Below are positions 1 to 8,799 of a stretch of 63,341 bases of DNA, piece after piece. The stretch lies in the NCBI GenBank assembly GCA_012959805.1, contig DUCN01000013.1, forward strand, positions 97,603 through 160,943, written 5' to 3'. The notes under the pieces are model-generated. The model searched no databases. It was given only the letters and a program-made list of their open reading frames with translations, and was not told the origin of the DNA. The first letter of the stretch is position 1. Each line of letters starts with the position of its first letter. The position numbers were made by a program, and so were the translations under genes. The DNA is from Myxococcales bacterium (GTDB lineage Bacteria; Myxococcota_A; UBA9160; UBA4427).

Positions 1-1104
1 GCCGACCCGGGAGGTCCTTACGACATTCATGTTCTCGACTTCGACGTCGATTTTAGATCGAAGTCGGTCGCACTCTTTGCCGATGCCATATGGGATGCGC
101 GAGAGGACCTTCATTTTACCTTGGGGTTACGGTATCTCCGAGATACGGTGGAATCCCCGACCAAGACTCGAACCGGCTTTACGCTCGCCGGAAGCGGCGT
201 GATCATTCCCGGTAGCGAAGGAATTTTCGGCTCTGGTGAGTTCGGCGATTTCACTCGTGGCAAGGAGAACGTCTACGAAGCGTTTACACCAAAATTCGGC
301 GTTTCATACGACGTCACTGATGACGCGATGATCTTTGCCAATGTGGCGCAGGGATTTCGGACAGGCGGAATCAATATTGGGGCCGCGCGAAATCTGACGA
401 CCGGAGAAGAAGATCCGCCGGATTTCGATCCGGATACGGCCTGGAGCTACGAACTCGGGATTAAATCGAGCTGGTGGGAGAGTCAGCTCATCGTCAATCT
501 GACCGGCTTTGTGATTATTTGGGACGACATTCAGGCGGAGGTCGGAGGCGTCGGTCCGGCCGTCACTCGAAACCTGGGTGAGGCGCGTAGCGCTGGATTC
601 GAGTTGGAGTTCGAGGGCCGTCCGATCGAGGGTCTCACGCTTCGAAGTTCTGTGTCTTTCGTCGATTCGCGTATTACCGAAGATGTCTTCGTTGATGACC
701 CAGATATCAATGCCAACAATAACGTCAAGAGCGGTAACACGCTTCAAGCGCCCCCTTGGCAAGCGAGCTTCTCGGCCCAATATGGTTTTCCGATCACCGG
801 CGGACTTGATGGATTTCTGTTCGGATCCGCGAGCTACACGGACGACACCGTTTCAGGCCCCACCAATGTCGACCAGGATAGAAAGACCGACGCGTACTGG
901 ATCATGAACGTGAGACTAGGTGTGGAAGGCGAGGGTTGGGGTCTCTATGTCTACGCAAATAATCTACTGAGTGAATATGCGGTGGTCGAAACAGACATTT
1001 TACAGACCTATATCATACGCCCTCGGATGATCGGCGTGAACTTCCGAATGGGATTCAGCGGGGCGGAGCTATCTGTTCCAGAGTTCATGGGTGGCGGACG
1101 TTAG
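1..1104 (+). CDS. TonB-dependent outer-membrane receptor, 3' part
   Basis: The frame is open from the first base, so the gene starts outside the window and only about 367 C-terminal residues are present. The protein shows alternating amphipathic strands typical of a TonB-dependent beta-barrel (for example NVAQGFRTGGIN, ELGIKSSWW, YVYANNLLSEYAV) and a terminal strand ending GVNFRMGF. About 15 residues follow that Phe, whereas most barrels end at the last aromatic residue. The family imports siderophores, vitamins or other bulky ligands across the outer membrane using TonB energy. A TonB energising operon lies 7.7 kb downstream. The ligand cannot be told because the plug domain is missing. Confidence 0.9.
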   Translation, partial: ADPGGPYDIHVLDFDVDFRSKSVALFADAIWDAREDLHFTLGLRYLRDTVESPTKTRTGFTLAGSGVIIPGSEGIFGSGEFGDFTRGKENVYEAFTPKFGVSYDVTDDAMIFANVAQGFRTGGINIGAARNLTTGEEDPPDFDPDTAWSYELGIKSSWWESQLIVNLTGFVIIWDDIQAEVGGVGPAVTRNLGEARSAGFELEFEGRPIEGLTLRSSVSFVDSRITEDVFVDDPDINANNNVKSGNTLQAPPWQASFSAQYGFPITGGLDGFLFGSASYTDDTVSGPTNVDQDRKTDAYWIMNVRLGVEGEGWGLYVYANNLLSEYAVVETDILQTYIIRPRMIGVNFRMGFSGAELSVPEFMGGGR

Positions 1105-1173
1105 GGCATCGAAGCTCACGATCCTTTTCATTCGGAGGATCTTCGATCCCTGTTCCGCCATGAAGCAGGCGGA

Positions 1174-2412
1174 TCAGGCGACGGCGGTCTTGGATTGCAC
1201 GGTGATCGGTTCGCGATCGACTCTCAGATAATCGATCGGCACATCCGTATCGAAGCTGGCTCTCTTGCCCGTAAGCGACTGCGCGATCTGCGAGCCAATC
1301 ATAGGTGCGAGCTTGAATCCGTGTCCGCTAAAGCCGTTCGCAACGAGGAATCCGTCGAGTTCGGTTGGCCCGAGGATCGGATGCACATCTTCTTCGTTGA
1401 CGGTGTAGAGGCCAGCCAGTCCCGTCACCCTTCCACGATGGGGGAGTGCCGGTAGTCGATGGTGGAGCCCGAGGATTTTCGTTTCGCGATATTCGGGATC
1501 GACGCCTCGCTGAAAATCATCGGGATCTGCGATGACTTCGTGCTCCTCTTCGATTGCACCAATCAGGATCTGTTGGCCGCGGCCTTCCGGCCGAAGGTAA
1601 ATGCCACCCGTCGTGTCTGCCACGACCGGAAGCGGCCCGTCGATTTCTGTGGGCCGATCGCGATGTAGAACCTGGACTCGCATCGGGCTAAGCGTCCAGG
1701 GCACTTTGATGCCAGCCATTGAGTTGAGCTGATTGCACCAGGGCCCGGCTGCATTGATTACGAGCGGCGAATCGATTGAGCATCCGCCGGCTAGATCGAC
1801 GCCTGTTATGCGGCCACCAGAGCGGCGAATCGAAGTGACGCGTTGTCGGAGACGAAGTTCGACGCCTTCGCGTAGTGCGGCTTCGAGGAGGTCCTGGGCG
1901 GCGCCGACTGGGTCGGTGTAGCCGGCATCTCGTTCGAAAAGGAATGGCCCACCGTCGGCGCATTCGTGCTCGGTGGCGCCGCTCAAGTCGAGTGCAGATG
2001 AGCAAGCCGCGAGGGCCGGAAACCGTCTCTGTAGTTCTGCCGCGTCGAGCACTTCGGCATCGATGCCCTCGTTCCGCATGAGTTCGGCATGGGCAGCGGC
2101 CGCCTCCGGCGTGTCGCCCACCATCCAGATCATGCCGGTGCGTTGGTAGACGGCGCGAGGCTCGGACAGGCCTGTGAATTCGGACCAGTTTGAATACGCA
2201 CGAAGTCCGTCTCGTGCGAGCCGAATCATCTCCGGATTGGAATAGCGCTGCCGAAGGACAGCCGAAGAGGCGCCAGTCGAGCCTTCGGCGACGGCGGCGG
2301 CTTTTTCCAGAATCATGATTCGCCCGGCACCACGGCGTGCGAGTTGGTAGGCGATCGAGAGGCCGATGATTCCAGCGCCTACGATCACGATTTCTGCTTT
2401 CGAATCGGCCAT
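1174..2412 (-). CDS. FAD-dependent oxidoreductase, DAO (sarcosine/glycine oxidase-like) family
   Basis: The 412-residue protein has an N-terminal dinucleotide-binding motif GAGIIG at residues 12-17 and the DAO-family segment EGSTGASSAVLRQRYSN, followed by a C-terminal FAD-closing region with NGFSGHGFKLAP. The family oxidises secondary or N-methylated amino acids in the cytoplasm with FAD. The length matches monomeric sarcosine oxidase or the beta subunit of the heterotetramer. No alpha, gamma or delta subunit lies next to it, so a stand-alone amine oxidase or dehydrogenase is more likely. The start is supported by GGAGGATGC just upstream of the ATG. It converges on the TonB receptor gene. Substrate unknown. 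Confidence 0.88.
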   Translation of the reverse strand: MADSKAEIVIVGAGIIGLSIAYQLARRGAGRIMILEKAAAVAEGSTGASSAVLRQRYSNPEMIRLARDGLRAYSNWSEFTGLSEPRAVYQRTGMIWMVGDTPEAAAAHAELMRNEGIDAEVLDAAELQRRFPALAACSSALDLSGATEHECADGGPFLFERDAGYTDPVGAAQDLLEAALREGVELRLRQRVTSIRRSGGRITGVDLAGGCSIDSPLVINAAGPWCNQLNSMAGIKVPWTLSPMRVQVLHRDRPTEIDGPLPVVADTTGGIYLRPEGRGQQILIGAIEEEHEVIADPDDFQRGVDPEYRETKILGLHHRLPALPHRGRVTGLAGLYTVNEEDVHPILGPTELDGFLVANGFSGHGFKLAPMIGSQIAQSLTGKRASFDTDVPIDYLRVDREPITVQSKTAVA

Positions 2413-2550
2413 GCATCCTCCAGGAGTTCGCGGGAAAGGGATCCCTATAGATAAGTTTGCATTCTAGTGGGGATTCAAGTTTGTGTAGTCGCAAGCTCGG
2501 TGCTGGCGAAGTCGGTCGGGTCCTGCTCGCGTGCTCGGGTCACGTCGGCC

Positions 2551-3729
2551 TCAGGCGAGTGCCTGCTCGAGATCCGCAATTAAGTCCTCCGTGTCCTCGA
2601 TCCCAACCGAATATCGAACGAGTGCCTCAGAGATGCCAAGTTTTGCGCGCTCTTCGGGTGTGCATTCGACATGGCTAGTCGTGGCCGGGGGGCCGACTAT
2701 TGTTTCGACAGCGCCGAGGTTGGCGGTCAAATTCGCCAGATTCAATCGCGGAAGAAAGGCCTTCATTGCCTCGAAGCCGCCGGCGAGTTCGAAGCTCAAC
2801 ATGCCTCCAAAGCCACGCATCTGCTTCTTCGCGATCTCGTGTCCGGGGTGTGTGTCCAGGCCGGGGTAATAGACCGCCGATACCGCGGAATGCGAATTCA
2901 GGTACGCGGCGATTCGTCCCGCACTCTCATTCTGGTGTCGTACGCGCAAGCTGAGCGTCTTCATTCCTCGTAGCAGGAGATAGGCAGCCATCGGCCCCAG
3001 GGTTGCTCCCGTGATTTCACGCCAGCCGAAGACCTTCTTGACGAGATCGCGGGGGCCACAAAGTGCTCCGCCCAACGCGTCGGCGTGGCCGCCCAGATAT
3101 TTGGTCGCGCTATGGATCACCAAGTCTGCACCCAGCGCAAGAGGGTTCTGGTTGATCGGTGTGGCAAACGTATTGTCAACAATCACCAAGGCGCCCACGT
3201 CATGGGCCGCGCGGGCGAGGCGTTCGATGTCGACGACTTTGAGTGTCGGGTTCGTGGGGCTCTCGAGATAGACGATTTGGCAGCCCTTGGCGATCTCCAG
3301 TTCGATTTCTTTATGATCGGTCGTGTCGCATAGCGTGACGTTGATCTTGAATCGTGGCAGGATGTCGAGGAAGACTTTACTCGTACCGCCATAACTGTCC
3401 TTGATGGATACGACCCGGTCGTTAGGGGAGAGCAGGGTGAGGAGCGTATTGCTGACCGCGGCCATGCCTGTTGCGAAGCTCGTCGCGGCTTCTGCGTCTT
3501 CGAGAAATCGAATCTTCTCTTCGAAGACCTCGACGGTCGGATTGGTGTTGCGCCCGTAGATGTGTCCGGGTGCGCGGCCCTGCGCAACGTCCAGCCAACT
3601 ATCGAAATCGTCATAGCCGAAGGACACGCTGTGGACGACCGCGGCCTGAGTTGCGCGGTGGGAGGGATCCCTCGACTCGCCTGCCCATACGCAGGCTGAT
3701 CCGGTGTGTAGATCCTTCAAATTCTTCAT
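2551..3729 (-). CDS. Cys/Met metabolism PLP-dependent enzyme (cystathionine gamma-synthase/lyase type)
   Basis: The 392-residue protein is full length for the family. It has YGRNTNPT at 58-65, VDNTFATP at 184-191 and the PLP lysine motif SATKYLGGHADALGG with Lys210. The segment DSYGGT at 111-116 has Gly where methionine gamma-lyases carry their characteristic Cys, which favours cystathionine gamma-synthase/lyase or O-acyl-homoserine sulfhydrylase activity. These cytoplasmic enzymes make or break the gamma C-S bond in transsulfuration. It is a single gene; the exact reaction cannot be set from sequence alone. GGGA precedes the ATG at short spacing. Confidence 0.88.
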   Translation of the reverse strand: MKNLKDLHTGSACVWAGESRDPSHRATQAAVVHSVSFGYDDFDSWLDVAQGRAPGHIYGRNTNPTVEVFEEKIRFLEDAEAATSFATGMAAVSNTLLTLLSPNDRVVSIKDSYGGTSKVFLDILPRFKINVTLCDTTDHKEIELEIAKGCQIVYLESPTNPTLKVVDIERLARAAHDVGALVIVDNTFATPINQNPLALGADLVIHSATKYLGGHADALGGALCGPRDLVKKVFGWREITGATLGPMAAYLLLRGMKTLSLRVRHQNESAGRIAAYLNSHSAVSAVYYPGLDTHPGHEIAKKQMRGFGGMLSFELAGGFEAMKAFLPRLNLANLTANLGAVETIVGPPATTSHVECTPEERAKLGISEALVRYSVGIEDTEDLIADLEQALA

Positions 3730-3836
3730 GGTCCCTCATTTCTTCGCTGGAGTTGCTCGGTTTGGATTTCGATTCGGGTCCGATGCCACATCCCCGGGTC
3801 GCGAACTATCCGATACGACCGGCTCTGCAACAAGAG

Positions 3837-3865
3837 GATACATTCAAATATGAATGTTATTTAAT
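3837..3865 (+). promoter_or_regulatory. Operator/promoter copy 1 (perfect palindrome)
   Basis: ACATTC-AAATAT-GAATGT at 3840-3857 is a perfect inverted repeat with half-sites CATTCA and TGAATG around a 4-bp centre. On the plus strand GATACA (3837-3842) is followed after 17 bp by TTTAAT (3860-3865), a plausible -35/-10 pair, so the palindrome fills the spacer. It could also serve the divergent gene starting at 3729, but the minus-strand -35/-10 spacing looks too short. A TetR-like repressor site is inferred from the architecture. Confidence 0.6.
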
Positions 3866-4028
3866 CGATCGAATTCGAAGGCGTTCGTCTACTTGGGTGG
3901 AGTTTGCTCCGGAATAAAGGCCATAAGTGGCAGTAAGTCTCGGCGTAAAGCCGCGTGTGTCTTACGGAATTCAATCTGTTGAGTCTCTCAACTATTGGAA
4001 AAGATTGATAATTTTAGAAATCATTTTT

Positions 4029-4056
4029 TTTACACTCAATCGTGAATGTATGTTAC
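4029..4056 (+). promoter_or_regulatory. Operator/promoter copy 2, upstream of PEP-CTERM gene
   Basis: ACACTC-AATCGT-GAATGT at 4032-4049 matches CATTCA-N4-TGAATG in 11 of 12 half-site positions. TTTACA (4029-4034) and TGTTAC (4051-4056) are 16 bp apart and flank the palindrome. The site ends 63 bp before the ATG at 4112. The layout is the same as at 8719 and 14025. Confidence 0.6.
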
Positions 4057-4111
4057 GGTGAAAATCCTGGGAAGCGCGTACTCGCTGTTGGGTACAAGAA
4101 ATAGGGGATGA

Positions 4112-4831
4112 ATGATGAGGAAATTGACAATTGGGCTCTTCGCTCTGGTTGCATTGGCGATCGGGCCCGGAGTGGCGAGTGCCGCAAATATCGATGTGAC
4201 GTACAACCTGACCGGCGGATTCGCGCCGACGGGGGCTGGAACGGGAACTCTCACGATGGCAGCGCCTGTCATTGGAACTGCGACCATTCGCTACACCTCG
4301 CCGGCCAGTGCTCCTACCAGCATCAATGCCGGCGCCGCGCAGCTCCAAACCTTCAGCATTTTTCAACAATGGACGCTGACGAACGCATTCAGTGTGCAGG
4401 GTGCGATCTTCAATGGCTATGTCGGTATTCAGATGAATACCGGCGGACAGGCTGGGGCACTAACAGGCGGTGGAGCTCTTGGCTTCGCCGGTCTGAACGG
4501 TGTCCAGCCACTGCCGATTCATTGCAATGCCGCCGCTTGTCCGATCTTTGGTCTGACAGGCTTTACGAGCATGCAGTTTTCCGCGGGTACGGCGATCGTG
4601 GGACTGAGCTTGAACGGAGCGGGCCATCTTGGCACAGTGGCGCCTGGGATCGTTGGGCTCTCGAGTCCTCAGCTGACGAGCTTCCTCGGCGCTGGCATCA
4701 CATTCAATGTGACGGGTACCGAAGTCAGTCGCGTCGTCGCGCCGATTCCGGAGCCGGGGACTGGCATGCTGCTGATGCTCGGTCTCACTGGTCTTGCTGG
4801 TGTTTCTTCGGCCGCCCGACGGCGGAGCTGA
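4112..4831 (+). CDS. PEP-CTERM sorting domain protein
   Basis: The 239-residue exported protein has a Sec signal peptide (residues 1 to about 26, MMRKLTIG...VASAA) and a classic PEP-CTERM tail: IPEPGTGM at about 212, a hydrophobic stretch, then SAARRRS. Such tails are recognised by exosortase, which processes and anchors proteins to the surface or exopolysaccharide matrix. The middle is rich in Gly, Ala and Thr with no enzyme motif I recognise. GGGGATGA lies just before the start; an overlapping ATG at 4108 is in another frame. No exosortase is in this window. It is followed by a strong hairpin, so it is probably monocistronic. Confidence 0.88.
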   Translation: MMRKLTIGLFALVALAIGPGVASAANIDVTYNLTGGFAPTGAGTGTLTMAAPVIGTATIRYTSPASAPTSINAGAAQLQTFSIFQQWTLTNAFSVQGAIFNGYVGIQMNTGGQAGALTGGGALGFAGLNGVQPLPIHCNAAACPIFGLTGFTSMQFSAGTAIVGLSLNGAGHLGTVAPGIVGLSSPQLTSFLGAGITFNVTGTEVSRVVAPIPEPGTGMLLMLGLTGLAGVSSAARRRS

Positions 4832-4864
4832 GAGAACTGTCGAAGCAATTGTCTTTCGTCTCGA

Positions 4865-4899
4865 CTGCGGGCCACTGGGGAAGTCCCAGTGGCCCGCAG
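4865..4899. terminator. Strong terminator-like hairpin after the PEP-CTERM gene
   Basis: A perfect 15-bp stem, CTGCGGGCCACTGGG (4865-4879) with CCCAGTGGCCCGCAG (4885-4899), closes a 5-base loop. There is no good U-tract after it (ATTCTG), so termination could be inefficient, or it may act as a processing or stability element. It ends only 19 bp before the next start codon. Confidence 0.65.
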
Positions 4900-4917
4900 A
4901 TTCTGTAGACTTGATCG

Positions 4918-7323
4918 ATGGCTCGACTCCACCGTGCGGGCAGGCTCGTCATGGCTGTCCTGTTGGCCCTTTTCATCTTCGGCGTCTTGGTGGCTTGTTC
5001 GGGATCCGAAGAGAGCGCAGAAAATGCTCAGCAAGCCGTTGTCGATGCGTTGCAGCGGGGAGATCGAGTTTCCGCTCTCAGCGCGTTAGACGATTTGCGC
5101 GAAAGCGGCCCCGACACGCCGGACGGCTTGCTTGAGTTCACCGGTCTATTGGTCGCAGCGGGTGAATCGCCGCAGGCTCGTTGGCTCCTCGAGGACGGTG
5201 TCGAGCGCTTTCCGAAGCGGGATGATCTCCGGATGGCCCTTGGACAGGTCGCCCTGATGGGGGGCGACGCAAGCGCCGCGCGTCGAATCGTCAGCGCGAT
5301 TTCCCCAGAATCGGATCTTCATGTCAGCGCCCTCGTGCTGCGGGCGCAAGCTGAGCTTCAACTCGGCGATCTCGATCGTGCGCTGCAGATTCTTGTGGAA
5401 GCGGAGGATCGTTATCCGGAGAGCGCCGAAGCACGACTTGCACGCGTCGGCATGTTGGTTGCTGAGCAGCGACTCGAAGAGGCGATGGTCCTACTCGACG
5501 AGGCGAGACAAATGGATTCCAAGACGGAACATGAACAATCGATGTTGCGTCGTCTCGAGATCACGGCACATTCGGTAGCGTTGCGTCGCGGGAAGTTCGA
5601 CGAAGCGATTGCCGGACTCAATCGTCTGGTGGAAGAAGAGCCCGAAGACATGGCTGCGTGGCAGGCATTAGGTCAAGCGCTCGGCCAGGCGGGGCGTCTC
5701 GACGAAGCGATCGAGCGCGTCCGCGGAGCGCTCGCAGCCCATCCTGAAAATCTCTCCTTCTATCCCCTCGTCTCGTCCTTTCATCTTGCGGCCGGAGAGG
5801 ACGAAAAGGCGGAGCAGATTCTTCTCGAGTTCAGAGACCGGTCGGACTCTCCTTCATCCTCGCTGCAGCTCGCACATTTCTATCTGCTTCGCCAGAACGA
5901 AGTAAGTTCCCTGGCCGTATTTGTAGAAGCGCTCGAACGCTTCCCCGGTGACGCGATGCTGCGCAACGCGTACACGGAGGCGCTGGTGACATTTGACCGA
6001 ATCGATGCGGCCAGGATCGAACTCGAACGATTCCGCCGGAGTCGGCCACGTGATTCCCAAGTCGAGTATCTGCGCGCGCGAATCGAGCTTGCTTCAGGCG
6101 ATGTAGCCGCCGCTGTCGCGCGGCTCGAGAAATTGGTGACTGAACTCGATGATGCACCGACTCAGTTCTGGCTGGGTCGCGCGCTCGAGAAGGCCGGGGA
6201 TCTCATCGGAGCGGATCGCCGCTACCGGCTTGCGCTCGCCCGCAACCGCCAGGAGTTGGCTTTTTATACCCATCTTCTTCGGTTGGTGGAACAGCGTGGA
6301 GATTGGCGATCCGCTGCAACCATTGCGGAATTACAAGCTCGAAATCTACCCGGGATCGTTGAGGGGTGGATCTCTTGGGTGGCCGCCCTCGTGAATCTCG
6401 AGGAGGGTGGGGCGGCGGAAGAATTGGCCAGGCTGGCAGCGGCAAAGTTCGTCGATCGCTCGGAGTTTCCGCTCTTGCGCGCGTCGGCACTGCGGGTTCA
6501 GGGGCGCTATGCGGACGCACTCGCTCAGCTTGATGGGATCGAAAAGACTTTCGGGGTGACGCCTGAGATCGCGGTCGAAAGAGCCCTGACCCTGGGGCTT
6601 GCCGGGCGTGGCGGTGAGGCCCTCGTGGTCGCCACGGAAGGTCTCGCGGCGAGTCCCGATTCCGCTGCCCTCCACCTGGCGCGTGCACGTCTGCTCTTTG
6701 CGGCAGGTGCCGCAGAGCCGGGCGCCGCCGATACCGACCGTGCCCTGCAGCTCGAGCCGGATGATCCGACTCCGCTTCGTGTGCGCGCAGAGTTTCGTGC
6801 GGCGACCGGCGACTTCGAAGGTGCTCGCGCGGATTGCCAGCGATACCTCGAGATAAGGCCCGACGATTCGTCGACCTACTACATTCTCGGGGCCGTGATG
6901 GCGCGTCTCGGGAAAGATGAGGAAGCGATTGCGGCGTATCGGCGAGCCGGGGAACTCGATGAGTCGGCTTTCGCACCGCGGAACAATCTGGCTGGGCTTC
7001 TTGCCGATCGCGGTGACATCGATGGAGCGATTGCGGCGGCGCAGCAGGCGTATGCGCTCGCCGACACGAATCCTTTTGTGATGGACACGCTGGGAGAACT
7101 CTACCTCCGCAAAGGGTTGGTCGAACGCGCCATCGGTCTACTCGAGCGCGCGCGAAAAGCCGCACCGGGATTGGCCGAGGCGCAGCTCCATTTGGCTCTG
7201 GCCTATCGGGAAGCCGATCGCGTAGCGGAGGCGCGCGACCTACTCGCCGAGCTCCGCGCGCGAAAGGAAACGGTTGGGGAGTTCCGCCGTCGTGTCGAAG
7301 ATGCTGAAGAAACACTCGAGTAG
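4918..7323 (+). CDS. Large TPR-repeat lipoprotein (PrsT-like)
   Basis: This 801-residue protein has a lipoprotein signal: a hydrophobic run followed by LVAC with Cys27. It then carries tetratricopeptide-like repeats throughout (for example AWQALGQALGQAGRLDEAIE, and YYILGAVMARLGKDEEAIAAYRRAGELDE in pattern). The size, lipidation and place after a PEP-CTERM gene resemble the PEP-CTERM-system TPR protein PrsT, but family membership is inferred. It probably acts as a periplasmic or outer-membrane scaffold. A second Met at residue 12 is a possible alternative start. The 3' end overlaps the next gene by 23 bp, suggesting translational coupling. Confidence 0.8.
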   Translation: MARLHRAGRLVMAVLLALFIFGVLVACSGSEESAENAQQAVVDALQRGDRVSALSALDDLRESGPDTPDGLLEFTGLLVAAGESPQARWLLEDGVERFPKRDDLRMALGQVALMGGDASAARRIVSAISPESDLHVSALVLRAQAELQLGDLDRALQILVEAEDRYPESAEARLARVGMLVAEQRLEEAMVLLDEARQMDSKTEHEQSMLRRLEITAHSVALRRGKFDEAIAGLNRLVEEEPEDMAAWQALGQALGQAGRLDEAIERVRGALAAHPENLSFYPLVSSFHLAAGEDEKAEQILLEFRDRSDSPSSSLQLAHFYLLRQNEVSSLAVFVEALERFPGDAMLRNAYTEALVTFDRIDAARIELERFRRSRPRDSQVEYLRARIELASGDVAAAVARLEKLVTELDDAPTQFWLGRALEKAGDLIGADRRYRLALARNRQELAFYTHLLRLVEQRGDWRSAATIAELQARNLPGIVEGWISWVAALVNLEEGGAAEELARLAAAKFVDRSEFPLLRASALRVQGRYADALAQLDGIEKTFGVTPEIAVERALTLGLAGRGGEALVVATEGLAASPDSAALHLARARLLFAAGAAEPGAADTDRALQLEPDDPTPLRVRAEFRAATGDFEGARADCQRYLEIRPDDSSTYYILGAVMARLGKDEEAIAAYRRAGELDESAFAPRNNLAGLLADRGDIDGAIAAAQQAYALADTNPFVMDTLGELYLRKGLVERAIGLLERARKAAPGLAEAQLHLALAYREADRVAEARDLLAELRARKETVGEFRRRVEDAEETLE

Positions 7324-8668
7324 CCGTATTAGGTGGCGCCGGCATGGCTTGATCGGCTTTGTGTTGGTAGCCATTGCCTACGGATCATTCGCATGTGAGC
7401 GTGCAGTGCCTGTCGACTCCGTTCGAGAGCGGCTCGCGGGGCTCGATCGTCCGAATCTGGTCCTGATCGTGGTGGATACGCTGCGAGCAGACTGGATGAC
7501 ACCCTACGGATTCTCCGGGGAGTACGAGGAGGAAACGTCGCCAGAACTCGCGCGTTGGGGCGCACGCGGCGTCGTCTTCGAGCGTGCGCGAGCGCAATCG
7601 TCGTGGACCAAAATGTCGATGGCTTCGATGATGACCTCGCTCTGGCCGCGATCCCATGGCATCCGAGAACCGAACGACGGGTTGGCGGATGGAGCCTACA
7701 CACTGGCTGAGGTGTTGAGCGAAGCCGGCTACCACACGTACGGTGTCCAGACGAATGGATGGCTGGATCAATCTTTCGGTTTTCAGCAAGGCTTTGATCG
7801 CTACGTCTTTCCGGCCGGCAAGGGCGCGGAGTCTCTGCCGAAGCCGACGATTTGGCCACATGCCGATCGCGTGTACAAAGAGGCTGTGCGCTTGATCGAT
7901 GGAAATCCCACAGACGAACCCTTTTTCTTGTATCTGCATTTCATGGACGTCCATGAATACGCTGCGCCGTTGGAATTCAAGGCATTTGGAAGCGATGCCA
8001 AGGGGGCGTATCTCGCAGGCATTCGCTGGGTGGACGACGCCATCGAGCGAATTCGAGAGAAGCTGGATGATGCGGGTGTTTTGGATCAGACCGTCATCGT
8101 CTTTGCGAGCGATCACGGAGAGACTTTTGGCGAGAACGGCAAGCATGGTCACGCGCGTAACGTGCTGACTCCAGTGCTTCGGGTTCCCCTGGTGATTCGC
8201 TTCCCGTTCAAGATGGAGCCGATTCGAGTGAACGCCCAGGTTCGCAATGCTGATATTGCTCCGACGCTGGTGGAACTCGCAGGGGAGCCGATTCCGGAGA
8301 GCTTTGAAGGCAGGTCGCTCTTGCCGCTTCTTTGGGGCGCCGACGACGGGAACCGCGACAGTTTCGCCGCCCTTGGCTTTCCCCTGTTCCGGGATGCATC
8401 GATTCAGGTGTCGGTCAGCGACGGCTCGTGGTCCTATGCTCGAAACGTCGAGCCCGATCCGAATCCGGCTGAATTTCTTTTCGATCGAGCGGTCGACCCC
8501 GAGGAGAATGTGAACCTGATCGATCTCGAGCCGGCCATGGCGGCCACGATGCGCAGCCTGATGGACGAGCATTTGAGTCACGCTCCGGTCTCCGCAGTAC
8601 GCGGCACGGATGTGCGAATCGATCCCGCAATCGCCGATCGCCTCCGGGCGATGGGTTATCTCCAGTGA
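7301..8668 (+). CDS. Sulfatase/alkaline-phosphatase-superfamily protein with Thr at nucleophile position
   Basis: The 455-residue protein has an N-terminal membrane or lipoprotein-like segment (YGSFAC, Cys32; a weak lipobox) and the fold signature PNLVLIVVDTLRADW (metal Asp59). Later it has ASDHGETFGENGKHGH and a typical tail RLRAMGYLQ. Where sulfatases have CxPSR it reads SSWTKMSMASMM, aligning Thr103 with the nucleophile and losing the Pro and Arg. It therefore cannot be an FGly sulfatase of the usual kind. Thr nucleophiles occur in phosphoethanolamine or phosphoglycerol transferases, so an envelope transferase or phosphodiesterase is possible. The 7301 start was preferred over 7274. Confidence 0.8.
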   Translation: MLKKHSSSRIRWRRHGLIGFVLVAIAYGSFACERAVPVDSVRERLAGLDRPNLVLIVVDTLRADWMTPYGFSGEYEEETSPELARWGARGVVFERARAQSSWTKMSMASMMTSLWPRSHGIREPNDGLADGAYTLAEVLSEAGYHTYGVQTNGWLDQSFGFQQGFDRYVFPAGKGAESLPKPTIWPHADRVYKEAVRLIDGNPTDEPFFLYLHFMDVHEYAAPLEFKAFGSDAKGAYLAGIRWVDDAIERIREKLDDAGVLDQTVIVFASDHGETFGENGKHGHARNVLTPVLRVPLVIRFPFKMEPIRVNAQVRNADIAPTLVELAGEPIPESFEGRSLLPLLWGADDGNRDSFAALGFPLFRDASIQVSVSDGSWSYARNVEPDPNPAEFLFDRAVDPEENVNLIDLEPAMAATMRSLMDEHLSHAPVSAVRGTDVRIDPAIADRLRAMGYLQ

Positions 8669-8718
8669 TCTGACGCTCGAGCCTGCTGGACCTCGATTGC
8701 TCTTTCCTTGGATTTGAA

Positions 8719-8747
8719 TTTACATTCGCGTACGAATGCTAATGTAT
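8719..8747 (+). promoter_or_regulatory. Operator/promoter copy 3, upstream of the TtpC/TonB operon
   Basis: ACATTC-GCGTAC-GAATGC at 8722-8739 is an inverted repeat with perfect CATTCG/CGAATG arms around a 4-bp centre. TTTACA (8719-8724) overlaps its left edge exactly as at 4029. A -10-like sequence (TAATGT or ATGTAT) follows at 8740-8747. It ends about 60 bp before the start codon at 8800. Confidence 0.62.
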
Positions 8748-8799
8748 TCGGAACCGGCGGCTCTCGGAAGCCGATCGGTACCGAAATATGGAGGTGGGT

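Larger units (their letters stand above)
3730..4111. other. 382-bp divergent intergenic region with two operator-like palindromes and hairpins
   Basis: No convincing gene is seen. The region is AT-richer than its surroundings. It holds two copies of the operator described separately (3840-3857 and 4032-4049). Between them lie two small inverted repeats: GTAAG/CTTAC with an inner CGGC/GCCG (3933-3965), and GTTGAG-TCT-CTCAAC (3978-3992). If transcription starts at the first promoter, these hairpins would be in a leader of about 240 nt for the PEP-CTERM gene. Confidence 0.7.

Noticed and set aside
1154..1173. TCCGCC/GGCGGA hairpin between the TonB receptor and FAD oxidoreductase genes
   Set aside because: Only a 6-bp stem with an 8-base loop and no U-tract; could be chance.
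7385..8581. 398-residue minus-strand open frame
   Set aside because: Antisense shadow of the sulfatase-fold gene at 7301; no motifs and no RBS.
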